Source: Tolypothrix sp. NIES-4075
GTDB lineage: Bacteria; Cyanobacteriota; Cyanobacteriia; Cyanobacteriales; Nostocaceae
Length of the DNA: 64,000 nt
Assembly (NCBI RefSeq): GCF_002218085.1
Contig: NZ_BDUC01000001.1
Coordinates: 931,955 to 995,954 of the forward strand
Direction of reading: 5' to 3'
In this document: positions 33,244 to 43,316 of the stretch, piece by piece
Numbering within the stretch: the stretch's first letter is position 1
Layout: every line of letters begins with the position of its first letter
Position numbers and translations under genes: made by a program
Notes under the pieces: generated by a model
The model's database searches: none
What the model saw: only the letters and a program-made list of their open reading frames with translations
What the model was told of the DNA's origin: nothing

Positions 33244-34026
33244 TTAAGCCGGCTTCAGCACTTCTGACTGTGGTTGCAAATTGCCATCCGAGTCTAACTT
33301 AGTGACAATTTCCAAAACCTGAATTTGTTGCTTTAACCACTCAGAAAACAATTCAGAAATGATTTTTTCGCGTAACTGCTCATCTAATTGGGGTTGAATG
33401 ACTTCTTCCACCCAAATGAAATGCACTCCTTTTGAGGTGGTAATCGGTTTGATAATTTTTGGAGCAGAAGCAAGAAATACAGCGGCTGCAATTTCTGGAC
33501 GGAAATCTTTGCGGTATCGGAGTCCCTGATATCCATAAGCACGGCGAAGTTCCGGTTCTTGGATATATTGGCGAGCGATTTCTGGAAAAGTGATTTCGTC
33601 TTCTTCGAGGGCATAAAAAAGCTCTAAAGCCAAGTCTCTATCTTCAAAGATGACCTCATAGGTAACAGCAGCCACATAATCTAGTTGGTGTTCATAAAAG
33701 AACTTTTCGACGTGAGATGAAAACAGATGATTCGCCAACTTCCTGGAAAGAACGTTGTTATAGATTAATTCTTCAAACTCATTGACAGACAGATGGTGTT
33801 TTTCTAACCATGTCCATGTATCTTTAGCTTTGACAAGCTTCTTGGCTAGGCGTAAGTTATCTCCTTCTTGCTGTAGTTCTGCTTCCGTCAGCTTAATGCT
33901 AGCTTCTTCAGTTGCTTGGACAATAATTTTTTGAGATGCGATCGCTTTTACTACATCAGGAATTTGGCAGGAAAGTTTGATGCTATGAATAATGTCTAAA
34001 TCAGTAATCGTCAGAATATCGGACAT
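33244..34026 (-). CDS. PpiC/SurA-like peptidyl-prolyl isomerase-type protein 1
   Basis: A 260-residue protein, with GGAGG eight bases before ATG 34026. The N-terminal part (residues 10-110) is SurA-like and helical (KAIASQKIIVQATEEASIKL, ELIYNNVLSRKLANHLFSSH). Residues about 120-215 resemble a degenerate PpiC domain (ALEEDEITFPEIARQYIQEP, AVFLASAPKIIKPITTSKGV, HFIWVEEVIQP). No signal peptide is present, so it should work in the cytoplasm, perhaps holding precursors before export. A paralogue lies at 41578-42321. Such proteins often accompany C39-ABC/HlyD genes in cyanobacteria. Confidence 0.8.
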   Translation of the reverse strand: MSDILTITDLDIIHSIKLSCQIPDVVKAIASQKIIVQATEEASIKLTEAELQQEGDNLRLAKKLVKAKDTWTWLEKHHLSVNEFEELIYNNVLSRKLANHLFSSHVEKFFYEHQLDYVAAVTYEVIFEDRDLALELFYALEEDEITFPEIARQYIQEPELRRAYGYQGLRYRKDFRPEIAAAVFLASAPKIIKPITTSKGVHFIWVEEVIQPQLDEQLREKIISELFSEWLKQQIQVLEIVTKLDSDGNLQPQSEVLKPA

Positions 34027-34151
34027 GATGCAATTCCTCCATAAGTTATTCCTTATCTACAAACTAGATAAGATGGAGTTTTGATTCTTAATTCCTTATT
34101 AAAACCCGACTTAGAAATGGGGTCTAGGTCACTTAGGTAGTAACAATGGTT

Positions 34152-34349
34152 CTATGCAGATACAGATATAGTTGATAATTCCCGATCAATTTTTTCCGCT
34201 AGCTTGTAAGCCATTAACGGCGGATTTCGATAGTTGCTGGCAGTTTTTCTAAATCCCCATCGTCTGGCTTCAGCTTCTGAAACTCCAAACTCTGCGGCTA
34301 GGTGGTGATAAGACCAGCCATATTTTCTCATTAGGTCAATTGGATGCAT
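34152..34349 (-). CDS. Small helix-turn-helix protein
   Basis: A 65-residue protein: MHPIDLMRKYGWSYHHLAAE, FGVSEAEARRWGFRKTASNY, RNPPLMAYKLAEKIDRELS. The middle LAAEFGVSEAEARRWGF has the spacing of a helix-turn-helix, so DNA binding is likely. It lies between HlyD (100 bp) and the PpiC-like gene (125 bp) in the same direction and is the only candidate regulator in the first module. Confidence 0.65.
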   Translation of the reverse strand: MHPIDLMRKYGWSYHHLAAEFGVSEAEARRWGFRKTASNYRNPPLMAYKLAEKIDRELSTISVSA

Positions 34350-34449
34350 ATAAAAAGCTTGCTCCTGGTATTGCTATATCTACGTTTAGGGTTTCCGAAT
34401 GCTGGTAGGTCGAGGGTAGACTTGATATGCGCTCCGATAAAAGTGTTGA

Positions 34450-36003
34450 CTACATCTCTAAACCGCCTTTTTGCAGTTTCTTAAACGGATCTAAAACAAA
34501 GTCAATCACGCGTCGTTGGCGAATAATTACTTCGGCGTTTGCTGTCTGACCGGCGCTTAATTGAATGCGTTTCTCACCATTTTGGACATACTGCTTGTCT
34601 AAGGCGATTTCTAACTCAAAGTTTTCTATGGTTCCTTGGGGTGTAACGCTTGCTTTGGAGTCGGGAGAAATCCAAGTAACTTTACCTTGGCTGACGCCAT
34701 ATTCCTGGAAGGGATAAGCATCAAACTTGACTTTGACTAACATTCCCACCTTCAAGAAGCCGCTATCCTGAATAGGCATATTCGCTTTGAGTACGAAGCC
34801 ACTATTTTTGGGTGCAATTTGGGCAATCCGCTGACCTGGTTGTATCACCGCTCCGGCTTTGGTGGTTGGCAACTCAAAAATCACTCCATCAATAGGCGAT
34901 CGCACTACTCTTTGCTGCATCTGAAGCTTTAAGGATGTGATTTGGCTTCCTGCTTGAGCGATTTGAGATTGCAGTGCCCCAATTTGTGTATCTAAGTCTT
35001 TGAGTTGTTGCTGATTTCTCAGAAGCGCCAATTGACCGTTTTGCAACAAGCTTTGATAGCTATTTTGCTCCTCTTGCAGTCGGAGTTTTGCTTGCTTGAT
35101 ATCAGACTCCAGCTGACTGATTGTTGCCTGGTAGCGATTCTGTTCTTCTTGCAGTCGGAGTGTTGCTTGCTTAATGTCAGATTGCGCTCTTTCGTAGAGC
35201 CGTTTGCTTTCTTGTTCTTCTTTTTTGAGTTGGTCAACTTGGTTTGCAGAAACGGCACCATCATTCACTAGTTGACTAAAGCGTTGGACTTGTCTTGAAT
35301 CTATATCCAAACGAGCTTGAGCCGACTTCTGGTCATTTTCAGTGGTGCTAATCTGCTGCTGTGCCTGATTGACTAATGCCTGTTTTTCTAGCTTTTGTAG
35401 GTTATAAGTACTTCGTTTAGCATCCAGGTTTTGTTTTGCCTGGTTGACTTGGGACATCTTTTCTAGGGCTTGGGATTGGTTTTGTTGCTCCTGAACCCCA
35501 AGAGTCAACTGTAATTGTTTTTTGAGTACATCCAGTTGCACCCGTTGATTTTGCAGTCCAGATAGCTTTTCCTGAGCCTGTTGCATTTCCGTTTGCAAGA
35601 TATCAGACTCAAGTTCTAACAGAACCTGCCCTGCTGTTACGGTGTCACCTTCTTTGACCCTGACAGCTTTGACACTGCCACCTGCTTGAGAGTCTAATTT
35701 TTGCGTTGCACCTTTGGGTTCTATACGTCCTTTTGCGCTTCCAGTCTCATCTACTTTCGAGATGCTTGCCCAAGGTAAGGCAATGACGGCAAAGCCTACG
35801 AGTACATACAGCACACCGCGTGTCCATACCCTAGGTAAGGCATCCAGGAGTTCTTCGGTGCCGTAATATAAATCTTGGGCATCACCTTCTCTTTCTCTAC
35901 CAGGTAGAACCTCAGTAGATTTATTAGTTTCTGCGTAATTTCTATACTCATCCTTTTCATCCTTGGCAAGTGTGGATGAGGAATTAAGAGATGTATATGG
36001 CAT
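34450..36003 (-). CDS. HlyD-family membrane fusion protein
   Basis: A 517-residue type I secretion adaptor. Residues 1-58 are cytoplasmic, 60-80 form one membrane helix (WTRGVLYVLVGFAVIALPWA), and the first lipoyl-like half follows (AQKLDSQAGGSVKAVRVKEG, DTVTAGQVLLELESD). A long coiled coil runs from about residue 135 to 360, and the second lipoyl half and barrel follow (MQQRVVRSPIDGVIFELPTT). It starts 140 bp downstream of the C39-ABC exporter and should join it to an outer-membrane TolC-like channel. No TolC gene is in the window. Confidence 0.93.
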   Translation of the reverse strand: MPYTSLNSSSTLAKDEKDEYRNYAETNKSTEVLPGREREGDAQDLYYGTEELLDALPRVWTRGVLYVLVGFAVIALPWASISKVDETGSAKGRIEPKGATQKLDSQAGGSVKAVRVKEGDTVTAGQVLLELESDILQTEMQQAQEKLSGLQNQRVQLDVLKKQLQLTLGVQEQQNQSQALEKMSQVNQAKQNLDAKRSTYNLQKLEKQALVNQAQQQISTTENDQKSAQARLDIDSRQVQRFSQLVNDGAVSANQVDQLKKEEQESKRLYERAQSDIKQATLRLQEEQNRYQATISQLESDIKQAKLRLQEEQNSYQSLLQNGQLALLRNQQQLKDLDTQIGALQSQIAQAGSQITSLKLQMQQRVVRSPIDGVIFELPTTKAGAVIQPGQRIAQIAPKNSGFVLKANMPIQDSGFLKVGMLVKVKFDAYPFQEYGVSQGKVTWISPDSKASVTPQGTIENFELEIALDKQYVQNGEKRIQLSAGQTANAEVIIRQRRVIDFVLDPFKKLQKGGLEM

Positions 36004-36143
36004 AGTGATATCTCTGGGAACGTTAGGTGGGGGATGGGGGGATGGGGAGAGTTCTTGGGATGGGGAGAGGGGAGAGTATTAAATTTTGAATTCTCCTTGT
36101 CCCCTTGTCCCCTTGTCTCCTTGTCTCCTTGTCAAGAAAGTCC

Positions 36144-39100
36144 CTAAACTGCTTGAGCGAGTTGTTGTTGATTTAGGTAGTAATAATGACCTTTTTTGGC
36201 GATTAATTCGTCGTGAGTGCCGCTTTCGACTAATAAGCCGCGATCCAAAACCAGAATTAAGTCAGCATTGCGGACAGTAGAGAGTCGATGGGCAATGATT
36301 ACACTAGTCCGTCCTTTAAGAATTGTTTTTAAGTTGTTCTGAATAATCCGTTCTGATTCAGAATCTAGGTGACTTGTGGCTTCATCAAAAAGTAACAAAC
36401 GGGGATTTCCCATCAAGGCACGGGCGATCGCTAGACGTTGGCGTTGTCCACCAGAGAGCATTCCCCCACCTTCACCGATTTGGGATTCGTAACCCATTGG
36501 CAGTTGCTGAATAAATTCATCAGCTCCTGCATATTTTGCTGCTTGAATAACTTCTTCTACAGACGCTTCCGGGTGCGCGATGGAGATGTTTTCGCGAATG
36601 GTACCACCAAACAGAAAGGTATCTTGATCGACAACACCAACTTGAGAACGGAGCGATCGCAAGGATACACAACTGATATCATGACTGTCAATCAATACTT
36701 TGCCATCTGTCGGAGGGTATAAACCTAAAATCAATTTGCTCAGGGTTGTTTTTCCAGACCCAGATCGTCCAACTAGTGCCACCATTTGATTGGGCTGGAT
36801 TTCAAAGCTGAGATTTTCCAGCACGTTCGTCTCACTTTCTGGGTGATAGCGGAAGGTGACATTATCAAAGCGAATGTTACCGTCAAGTCTACCTAAGGTC
36901 TTCCGGGGTTTATTGTGTAAGTCTTCTTCCGGTTCCGCTTCTAAAACATCATTAATGCGTTCGGTGGAAATCACGATTTCCTGCAATTCGTTCCACAGCA
37001 GCGACAGCCGTTGAAAAGGACTCAACACGTTACCCACCAACATATTGAAGGCAACTAATTGCCCAACGGTGAGATCTCCTTGAATCACCTGCCATGCTCC
37101 AAACCACATCAATCCTGTATTCACAAAGGTTTGAATTGCACCACTGATGATTTGTAAGCGATTGCCGATTATCTGAGCATTAAAGCCTTTTTTTACCAAG
37201 TTATTCAGTAATTCTTCCCAACGCCAGCGTACTGTCTGTTCAATTGACAACGAGCGGACTGTACGAATTCCTGTCAGGGATTCTATCAGATAGCTGTTTT
37301 CTTCAGCACCAGCGTTAAAAATCTCTCTGGAAATGCGGCGCAAAATACTGGTGCTAGCTAGTGCCAGGATAAAAAATGGCGGTACAGTACACAGCACAAA
37401 TAATGCCATCCGCCAGCTATAAGCGAACATCATCGCCAGATAGACGACCAATGTCAGCATATCCAGCATGATTGACAGTGTTTGACCGGTCAGGAAACGC
37501 TGAATTTTCTGGTTTTCTTGGATGCGAGAGACAATATCCCCGACATAACGCGACTCAAAATAGGAGAGGGGCAAGCGCAAGGTATGTTTGATAAAACCCA
37601 CTAGTAACGAGAGACTAACGCGGTTTGCTGTGTGATCCAGCAGATATTGCCGCACTCCGTTCATGGCAATACTAAACAACCCAAAAACGATCATCCCCGT
37701 ACCAACGGCGTTTAAGGTGGCAACGCTGCGTTGTACAAGCACTCTGTCTAGCAACAACTGGGTGAATACCGGCGTTACCAGTCCAAATAGCTGCATCAGC
37801 ACGCTTGCTAGGAAGACTTCTATCAATACCTTATAGTGAGGTTTGATTAATTCAAAAAACTTCCAAAAGCCTGCACTCTCGGCTTTGGCATCTTTTAGTA
37901 GTGATGTGGGTTGCAGTAATAATGCATATCCAGTCCAACCGATTTGAAATTCCTTTTTGGTCAAGCTGCGTTGACCAAGGGCAGGGTCGCAGATAATTAC
38001 CCGCTTTTTGGTTATTTCATAGACGACAATGAAATGCTTGCCTTCCCAGTGAGCGATCGCTGGCAGAGGTTGTTCTGCTAATTTATCGAGGGTAGCTTTC
38101 ACCGGACGGGTGGCAAAACCAAGGTTTTCTGCTGCCGCTGCTAGGGCACGTAGAGATGCCCCACTGCGGTTGACGTTGGTCATATCCCGCAAGCGATTGA
38201 CACTAAAGTGCTTACCCCAATAGTTACCAATCATCACAAGACTTGCAGAACCGCAATCTGATGCGCTTTGTTGAGCGTAAAAGGGATAACTTTTGGTGAA
38301 TCGTCCCCACCAATGCCCCGCTCGCACTTTTGGGCTAGGAAAGAAAGGACGTGATTTTTTTTGTTTTTGTTTTTCTTTTGGCTCTTGTTCTCGTTTGGGA
38401 AAGGGAATGACTTTAGCTCTGGAGTCATAAAGCTCAACACTTGACCTGTTCTTTCGTGGCTTTCGCTCAACGGTTGCGGCTGGTAAGCGCTTTTGGTCAG
38501 CGACAAATGACTGTAATTCTGGGCAGTTTAAGAGTGCTGTTTGCCAATCAGAATTCTTCAGAATGTAAGCGATCGCGCTGTTCTGAACTTGCCAACTACC
38601 TGAAGAAGGTGCATAGATATTGCCCGGTGTCAAGGTATAACCCTGAGAATGCTGTAGTTGCCCTTTATGTAACAGCCACAATTGCGATTGGGATAGTTCT
38701 GTACTCACTTCACCAATCTTCAGATTGTGCCGTTCAAACAGAGATAAGGCTTTGAGCATCCCCTCCACTTGAGAAGTATGGCGCGGAAATTGTGAGTTTT
38801 GGCGACACAACAGCAGTAAATCCCAAATTTCGGCGCGGGCATTCAGGCGATCGCTTATACTTGGATATGTGCGAAATATGAATTGCAGCGCTTCAAAGGG
38901 AATATAGCCAAGCTTTAAATTAACAGAAGCTCTAGCTGCGTAATTTGTCAACTCTTGTTCGGGAAACAGAGTTATCTCACCGAATGATTCCCCAACACAA
39001 AGAGTAGTAATTAAGTTATCAGCATTATCTAAAAGTCTGCATTTACCCGCCAGGATAATATAAATTCCCGGTTTTGCTGATGCTGCTTGCCAAAATTGCT

Positions 39101-39233
39101 TTGAGTCAGGTGGTTCGACAATTTCAATTAATGCCAAACACCTGTCAAGTTCTTTATCGCAAAGCGTTTCACCCAAAACTTGGGTGAGTTGTTGACTTAA
39201 CTGTTGCCGTGAAAACACTGTTTCCCCCTGCAA
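36144..39233 (-). CDS. cNMP-binding/C39 peptidase/ABC exporter 1 (double-glycine peptide exporter)
   Basis: A 1029-residue protein. Residues about 35-130 form a cyclic-nucleotide-binding-like domain (GIYIILAGKCRLLDNADNLI, GESFGEITLFPEQELT). Residues 315-440 form a C39 peptidase with catalytic Cys327 (ASDCGSASLVMIG), His400 (HWEGKHFIVVY) and Asp416 (ICDPALGQ). Six membrane helices follow, then an intact ATPase: GRSGSGKTT, LSGGQRQRLAIARAL, LLLFDEATSHLD, IIAHRLS. It should cut double-glycine leaders in the cytoplasm and export the cores with HlyD. The cNMP-like domain suggests a regulated exporter. It is first in the operon. Confidence 0.93.
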   Translation of the reverse strand: MQGETVFSRQQLSQQLTQVLGETLCDKELDRCLALIEIVEPPDSKQFWQAASAKPGIYIILAGKCRLLDNADNLITTLCVGESFGEITLFPEQELTNYAARASVNLKLGYIPFEALQFIFRTYPSISDRLNARAEIWDLLLLCRQNSQFPRHTSQVEGMLKALSLFERHNLKIGEVSTELSQSQLWLLHKGQLQHSQGYTLTPGNIYAPSSGSWQVQNSAIAYILKNSDWQTALLNCPELQSFVADQKRLPAATVERKPRKNRSSVELYDSRAKVIPFPKREQEPKEKQKQKKSRPFFPSPKVRAGHWWGRFTKSYPFYAQQSASDCGSASLVMIGNYWGKHFSVNRLRDMTNVNRSGASLRALAAAAENLGFATRPVKATLDKLAEQPLPAIAHWEGKHFIVVYEITKKRVIICDPALGQRSLTKKEFQIGWTGYALLLQPTSLLKDAKAESAGFWKFFELIKPHYKVLIEVFLASVLMQLFGLVTPVFTQLLLDRVLVQRSVATLNAVGTGMIVFGLFSIAMNGVRQYLLDHTANRVSLSLLVGFIKHTLRLPLSYFESRYVGDIVSRIQENQKIQRFLTGQTLSIMLDMLTLVVYLAMMFAYSWRMALFVLCTVPPFFILALASTSILRRISREIFNAGAEENSYLIESLTGIRTVRSLSIEQTVRWRWEELLNNLVKKGFNAQIIGNRLQIISGAIQTFVNTGLMWFGAWQVIQGDLTVGQLVAFNMLVGNVLSPFQRLSLLWNELQEIVISTERINDVLEAEPEEDLHNKPRKTLGRLDGNIRFDNVTFRYHPESETNVLENLSFEIQPNQMVALVGRSGSGKTTLSKLILGLYPPTDGKVLIDSHDISCVSLRSLRSQVGVVDQDTFLFGGTIRENISIAHPEASVEEVIQAAKYAGADEFIQQLPMGYESQIGEGGGMLSGGQRQRLAIARALMGNPRLLLFDEATSHLDSESERIIQNNLKTILKGRTSVIIAHRLSTVRNADLILVLDRGLLVESGTHDELIAKKGHYYYLNQQQLAQAV

Positions 39234-39245
39234 ATATCACATAAT

Positions 39246-39270
39246 AGTCAAGGGTTTTTGACACTTGACT
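39246..39270. promoter_or_regulatory. Inverted repeat just upstream of exporter 1
   Basis: AGTCAAG (39246-39252) and CTTGACT (39264-39270) form a dyad with an 11-bp centre, 13 bp before the exporter start codon. The position fits an operator or an mRNA hairpin that limits translation. Confidence 0.4.
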
Positions 39271-41534
39271 AATGAAAACGCCAGATTGAAAGATAAATGG
39301 AAACTAAGTTGATCTTATTGGCAATTGCAAATCTTAATTCCCCCATCCTTAGAGGAGTGAATTAGTTCTTAACAGGATAATTTTTCTTAAGTGGACTTGA
39401 GCGTTTTTTCTGTAAGATTGATGACTAAATAGTGAAGCGATCGCGCGAGATCGCGTCCTGCTCTTATCCAATCGAACATCTAACAGCAATCCAACCGAAC
39501 GCTATTTCTGGTAAATAACCTAATATTTTAGACATTCGGGTTGTAAATTCACTTCTCTTAGCCAGCAACATAGTTTTTCTCTGACAACTATATTTGGGCT
39601 GCAAATTCGCTTTGAAATTCTTTATCCGATCTTGACATCCAAAAGACTTTAACAACTTGCTTTTTTGCAAGTCGTATCTCTCAACAGCCTTGTCTTTAAA
39701 GAAATGTTGTGACATAATTTTATCCAGTTGTCATCAACTGTACAAAATGGGCAAGTTCGTCCTTCTGGGCTGTTTCTCTAAGCCGGCAAGCTAAAGTTCT
39801 ACAGCCCAAAAGCGTTAATTAGTCCTAAAAGGCTAATTAAGTCGTTAAGTGATGTGCAACTAACACCGGGTTTCCCCCCTGTGCTTTGCGAGTCTAGGGG
39901 GGTTATTACCGGGTTGTATGATTTGATGCGTCAATCTCCTGTCTTTAATTAGTTTCTCTGGAGATATACAAAGCATCAAAGACTAGTAGTCACATGATGT
40001 TGTGTTTCGATAAAGTTCCTCAAGCGAAACCATAGCTGAAAACTTTGCTACATCAGGTGAGGAATTTAAATGCCTTTTTGCCGATGCCAAATCACTATAA
40101 ATGCATACATAGGCATGAGTGGCAACTCTACTCTATCCTGTTGTCGAATTTTTTCCTCAATCTAGCCTATGAAAGTTTGGTGAAGTAAAACTGCAAAGCG
40201 AATTGTTAGCCAGCGGTAGTAAGCAAAGAGTAAGAAAATATGCATGATCCATAGCTGGTGAGTCCCCGATAAACAACAGTAGGTAACAAACGCACCTCAA
40301 ACGGTGAATTAGTCACTAGTGCAACCTAGAATTTCTCAAGCTTTGATAACTTACGAATTGACGCAAGTGAGAATTGTCTTCATTCAGCCACACCTCATTT
40401 TTTGAAGGTCACTTAAGTCTCAAGAGCTTTTATTCTCTTTCTGTATGGTAATGGGTGTATCAAAATCAAATTATGCACTTTTGCGAGAAAAATGAGAAAA
40501 AAGCTCAGTAATTGTTTACAACATTAACTTAATATTCAGTAAACACAATAATCGTGTAAGGCGATTTGGGCGTAAATTCACACAATTATTTATCAAAGCC
40601 ATCAATTCCACGCCTCAGCGAAAAGGTGATGGTATATACATTTTTGGCAATTTTAACATTCCTCCTCAGCAAATAATTATAAAAAAGCTTATTGGAGTCC
40701 GCCAAAGGGTTTTATTTTAATTATCTTATTGAACTTTGCACAACAATAAGTGCGTAGCTACTCCTCCAAAAATTTGATGTTGTTAAGGATGATTAACAAT
40801 CATACGTTTTAAACCGCTCTAGCCATTGAAGATAAAAGCGACTTAGACTAAGTATTAGTACAACAGTCACTTTTTGTTAGCCTACCATGACCTCTGTTAG
40901 TAATCACCAGATTCTTATAAATCTGAAATAATTTAAAAGTCAATTTCAGCTAGAAAGCGATAGATTCTTATACTCTGCACTCACATACATCTTCTTCTTA
41001 ATAGATTTAGGTATATTTAGTCAAGCTCTTCTGACAAAAAAACCAAATCTTTATCGCAATTTTATAATGTTTTCATTTAAATTTAAAATTGTATTTGATA
41101 TAACTATAAAATTTAAATTTTATGAACTATTTAGTTGTTCAGCATTTTCTAGGTTAGATAGTATAACTCCAAATCTGTTCAAGTCAAACTTTATTTCTTA
41201 CACCCAATATCGTCCAAGTTAATATATTATAATTAGTATTTATGCATCTATCTAAAGTAGTAAAAATAAAAATTTATTTAACTACCACATGCATACAATT
41301 TAAGTATCTATCATAAGTAAGAAAATATTATAGTATTACTCATCAGATTTTAAATACCTCGCCGATGCCGGGGAACCAGGATTAGCTACGCTATCGGCTA
41401 AACAAACGAAGTTCTGAACGTCAAAAGTCTCTTGTGTTGGTTTCTCTCCACGTAGGTAGACTAAAGGTTTCTAAGTTTTTAATTGTGAAAAATTAAGCAT
41501 ATACAGAAATGAGAATATCTGGCGCCATGTCGTA
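39271..41534. other. 2.3-kb AT-rich interval without convincing genes
   Basis: This is the largest non-coding stretch of the window, between the two modules of the peptide secretion locus. It contains hairpins: TTAATTAG...CTAATTAA at 39815-39840, CCCCCC...GGGGGG at about 39874-39902, and GCCGAT...ATCGGC at 41361-41398. A minus-strand frame at 39464-39715 (83 residues, Lys-rich, MSQHFFKDKAVERYDLQKSK) is not convincing. No double-glycine leader was seen here on a manual reading. Confidence 0.5.
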
Positions 41535-41564
41535 AGTCGCGGTAATTGATGAATTACCGCGACT
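41535..41564. repeat. Palindrome matching the one at 29519
   Basis: AGTCGCGGTAATT and AATTACCGCGACT pair over 13 bp with a GATG loop. GCGGTAATT and AATTACCGC, the following TATAATGTG and the later AATTATTTTTGC all recur at 29519-29575. It ends 13 bp before the stop of the second PpiC-like gene. Confidence 0.75.
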
Positions 41565-41577
41565 GTATAATGTGCCT

Positions 41578-42321
41578 TTAAATTATTTTTGCATAAGTCC
41601 TAATAAAGTCTAACTCCGCAGCTAGCCACTGCTGAAACATATTATTCATAATTTCTTGATATCTTTCAGGTGATAATTCGGCAGGAATTAACTCTTCGAC
41701 CATTAAAAGATGATAACCTCGCTCGGTTTTCAGCGGTCCAATCAACTGCTTAGGTATTGTTGTAAATACAATAGCAGCTATATCTGCTTCTATGGAACAA
41801 CGGTAAACTTTTCCTTCGTAACCGCACTGTTGTCGGCGCTTCTCATCAATATCATAAACATGAGCCGCATGATAAAAACTGATTTCACCTTCTTCAATTT
41901 GATAGTAAAGTTCTTGAGCCAGTTTTTCCGAATCAACAATGATTTGATAAAGGATAACTTGCTCAAAACTAAGGCTATTTTGGAAAAAAAAACTTTCTGC
42001 TTCTTTAGCAAACAGCGTCTGAGCCAATTTTTGTGATAGTAGATGATTGCGGATTCCGACTTCCCAATCATCCAAACTAATCAATTCATCTGTTAACCAT
42101 GACAAAGTATCTGTAGCTTTCTCCAAACGCTTTTCACGACGTTGACGATTTACTTCTGCCTCAATTTCCTCTATCGTGACAATAATCCCTCTTTCTTGTG
42201 CAGCCTGACATATCACCTTTTGAAACAAAATCTTTTGACAGACTTCTTTGAGACTAATTTCGCTTTTGAGGAAGTTGACAATCTCATTTGGATCAAAAAC
42301 TAATTTTGAAATATTATTCAT
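41578..42321 (-). CDS. PpiC/SurA-like peptidyl-prolyl isomerase-type protein 2
   Basis: A 247-residue paralogue of the protein at 33244. It has the same order: helical N-terminus (ISLKEVCQKILFQKVICQAA, GIRNHLLSQKLAQTLFAKEA), then the PpiC-like part (QIEEGEISFYHAAHVYDIDE, IAAIVFTTIPKQLIGPLKTE, RGYHLLMVEELIP). There is no signal peptide. The two proteins keep the pattern FF...L....V..Y..I..D...A.EL.Y..EE.EI.F. It ends the second module, about 240 bp after the HetP-like gene. Confidence 0.78.
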   Translation of the reverse strand: MNNISKLVFDPNEIVNFLKSEISLKEVCQKILFQKVICQAAQERGIIVTIEEIEAEVNRQRREKRLEKATDTLSWLTDELISLDDWEVGIRNHLLSQKLAQTLFAKEAESFFFQNSLSFEQVILYQIIVDSEKLAQELYYQIEEGEISFYHAAHVYDIDEKRRQQCGYEGKVYRCSIEADIAAIVFTTIPKQLIGPLKTERGYHLLMVEELIPAELSPERYQEIMNNMFQQWLAAELDFIRTYAKII

Positions 42322-42563
42322 CTTTTTTTAATAAATATCATAGCTTTGGCGAAAGCTAATAGGGCATATAAATTATTACCGAGGAGGCAAGTGCGGGAGG
42401 AGGAAAGAGAAAGGGGAAAAGGTAAAGAAGTATAGAGTTATTTGAAATTATTCACTCATATTTTCTAACCGAATCTTTCCCCTTTTTTGCTTTTCCCTTT
42501 CCCCCTCTTGTTTCATCCATGCCCTATTTTCAATTACCAAAGCTATAAATTGATGACACACTG

Positions 42564-43013
42564 TTAATTCAAATTACAGAATTTTTCGGAAAATTCTGGA
42601 GCTATTTCTGGTCTTAATTCAGATTTAATGGATTGATGCTCATGAACTAGACCGCGACCACGAATTTCTGTTTTATGTTTGCCGACCACTTCTAAATAAG
42701 CTAGGTCTTTAATTTTGCTTAAGCAACTGGGTGAAAGATTACCTTCAGACCTTTTTTCGGAAGATGATTTGACGATTTGTAAATTTTCGTTGTGCTGTTG
42801 ATTTGACCTTATCTGCTGGGTGTTTTCTTTGAGCAATCGATTATAGGTGCGGTAGGGAATGTAATGTAAAGGATTGTACCCGGCGAAACGTAGCATCAAC
42901 ACACAAGCCCAGGAATACTTTCCGGCAAGAATGGCTTCAACTACCTGGTCTAATTGCTCAGGATTAATTGCCTTATTTAATTTGTGACTAATGTTAGTAA
43001 TGTCTTGATTCAT
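42564..43013 (-). CDS. HetP-family protein
   Basis: A 149-residue protein from ATG 43013 (MNQDITNISHKLNKAINPEQ); 28 in-frame codons upstream are unlike the family. The core AGKYSWACVLMLRFAGYNPL, HYIPYRTYNRLLKEN is the diagnostic HetP block. The rest is variable, with a C-terminal CLSKIKDLAYLEVVGKHKTE segment. HetP and its homologues control commitment to heterocyst formation in Anabaena, and some homologues have the opposite effect. Finding it between exporter and PpiC genes is notable: it could be a regulator of, or be co-regulated with, peptide secretion. Confidence 0.85.
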   Translation of the reverse strand: MNQDITNISHKLNKAINPEQLDQVVEAILAGKYSWACVLMLRFAGYNPLHYIPYRTYNRLLKENTQQIRSNQQHNENLQIVKSSSEKRSEGNLSPSCLSKIKDLAYLEVVGKHKTEIRGRGLVHEHQSIKSELRPEIAPEFSEKFCNLN

Positions 43014-43316
43014 GGTTTTAGGTGTCTTGGATGAAGTAAACCAACTTAACTTTGACTTTGATTTTTGGTGGCAAAATGAAAAGAGCGCTTTTATCAACAG
43101 TGCTTTGCGTGCAGCTAGTTGATTAGTTCATTCCGGGATGGATTGGTAGATGATTGCTTTTGTGTGGTCTGACTTGTTACAAAGAGCGATCGCTCTTTTA
43201 ACTCTTACCCTCAACATCAAGTTTGATTTGCACCTTGATTTTTTTGTTGACAAAATCTGCTGATTGCTAAAGCATTCCTAAGCAATAAAACTAGGCTTGC
43301 ATCTTGGGGCACCCCG

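Noticed and set aside
39464..39715. 83-residue Lys-rich minus-strand frame upstream of exporter 1
   Set aside because: No leader, no family features and no convincing ribosome site; left as non-coding.
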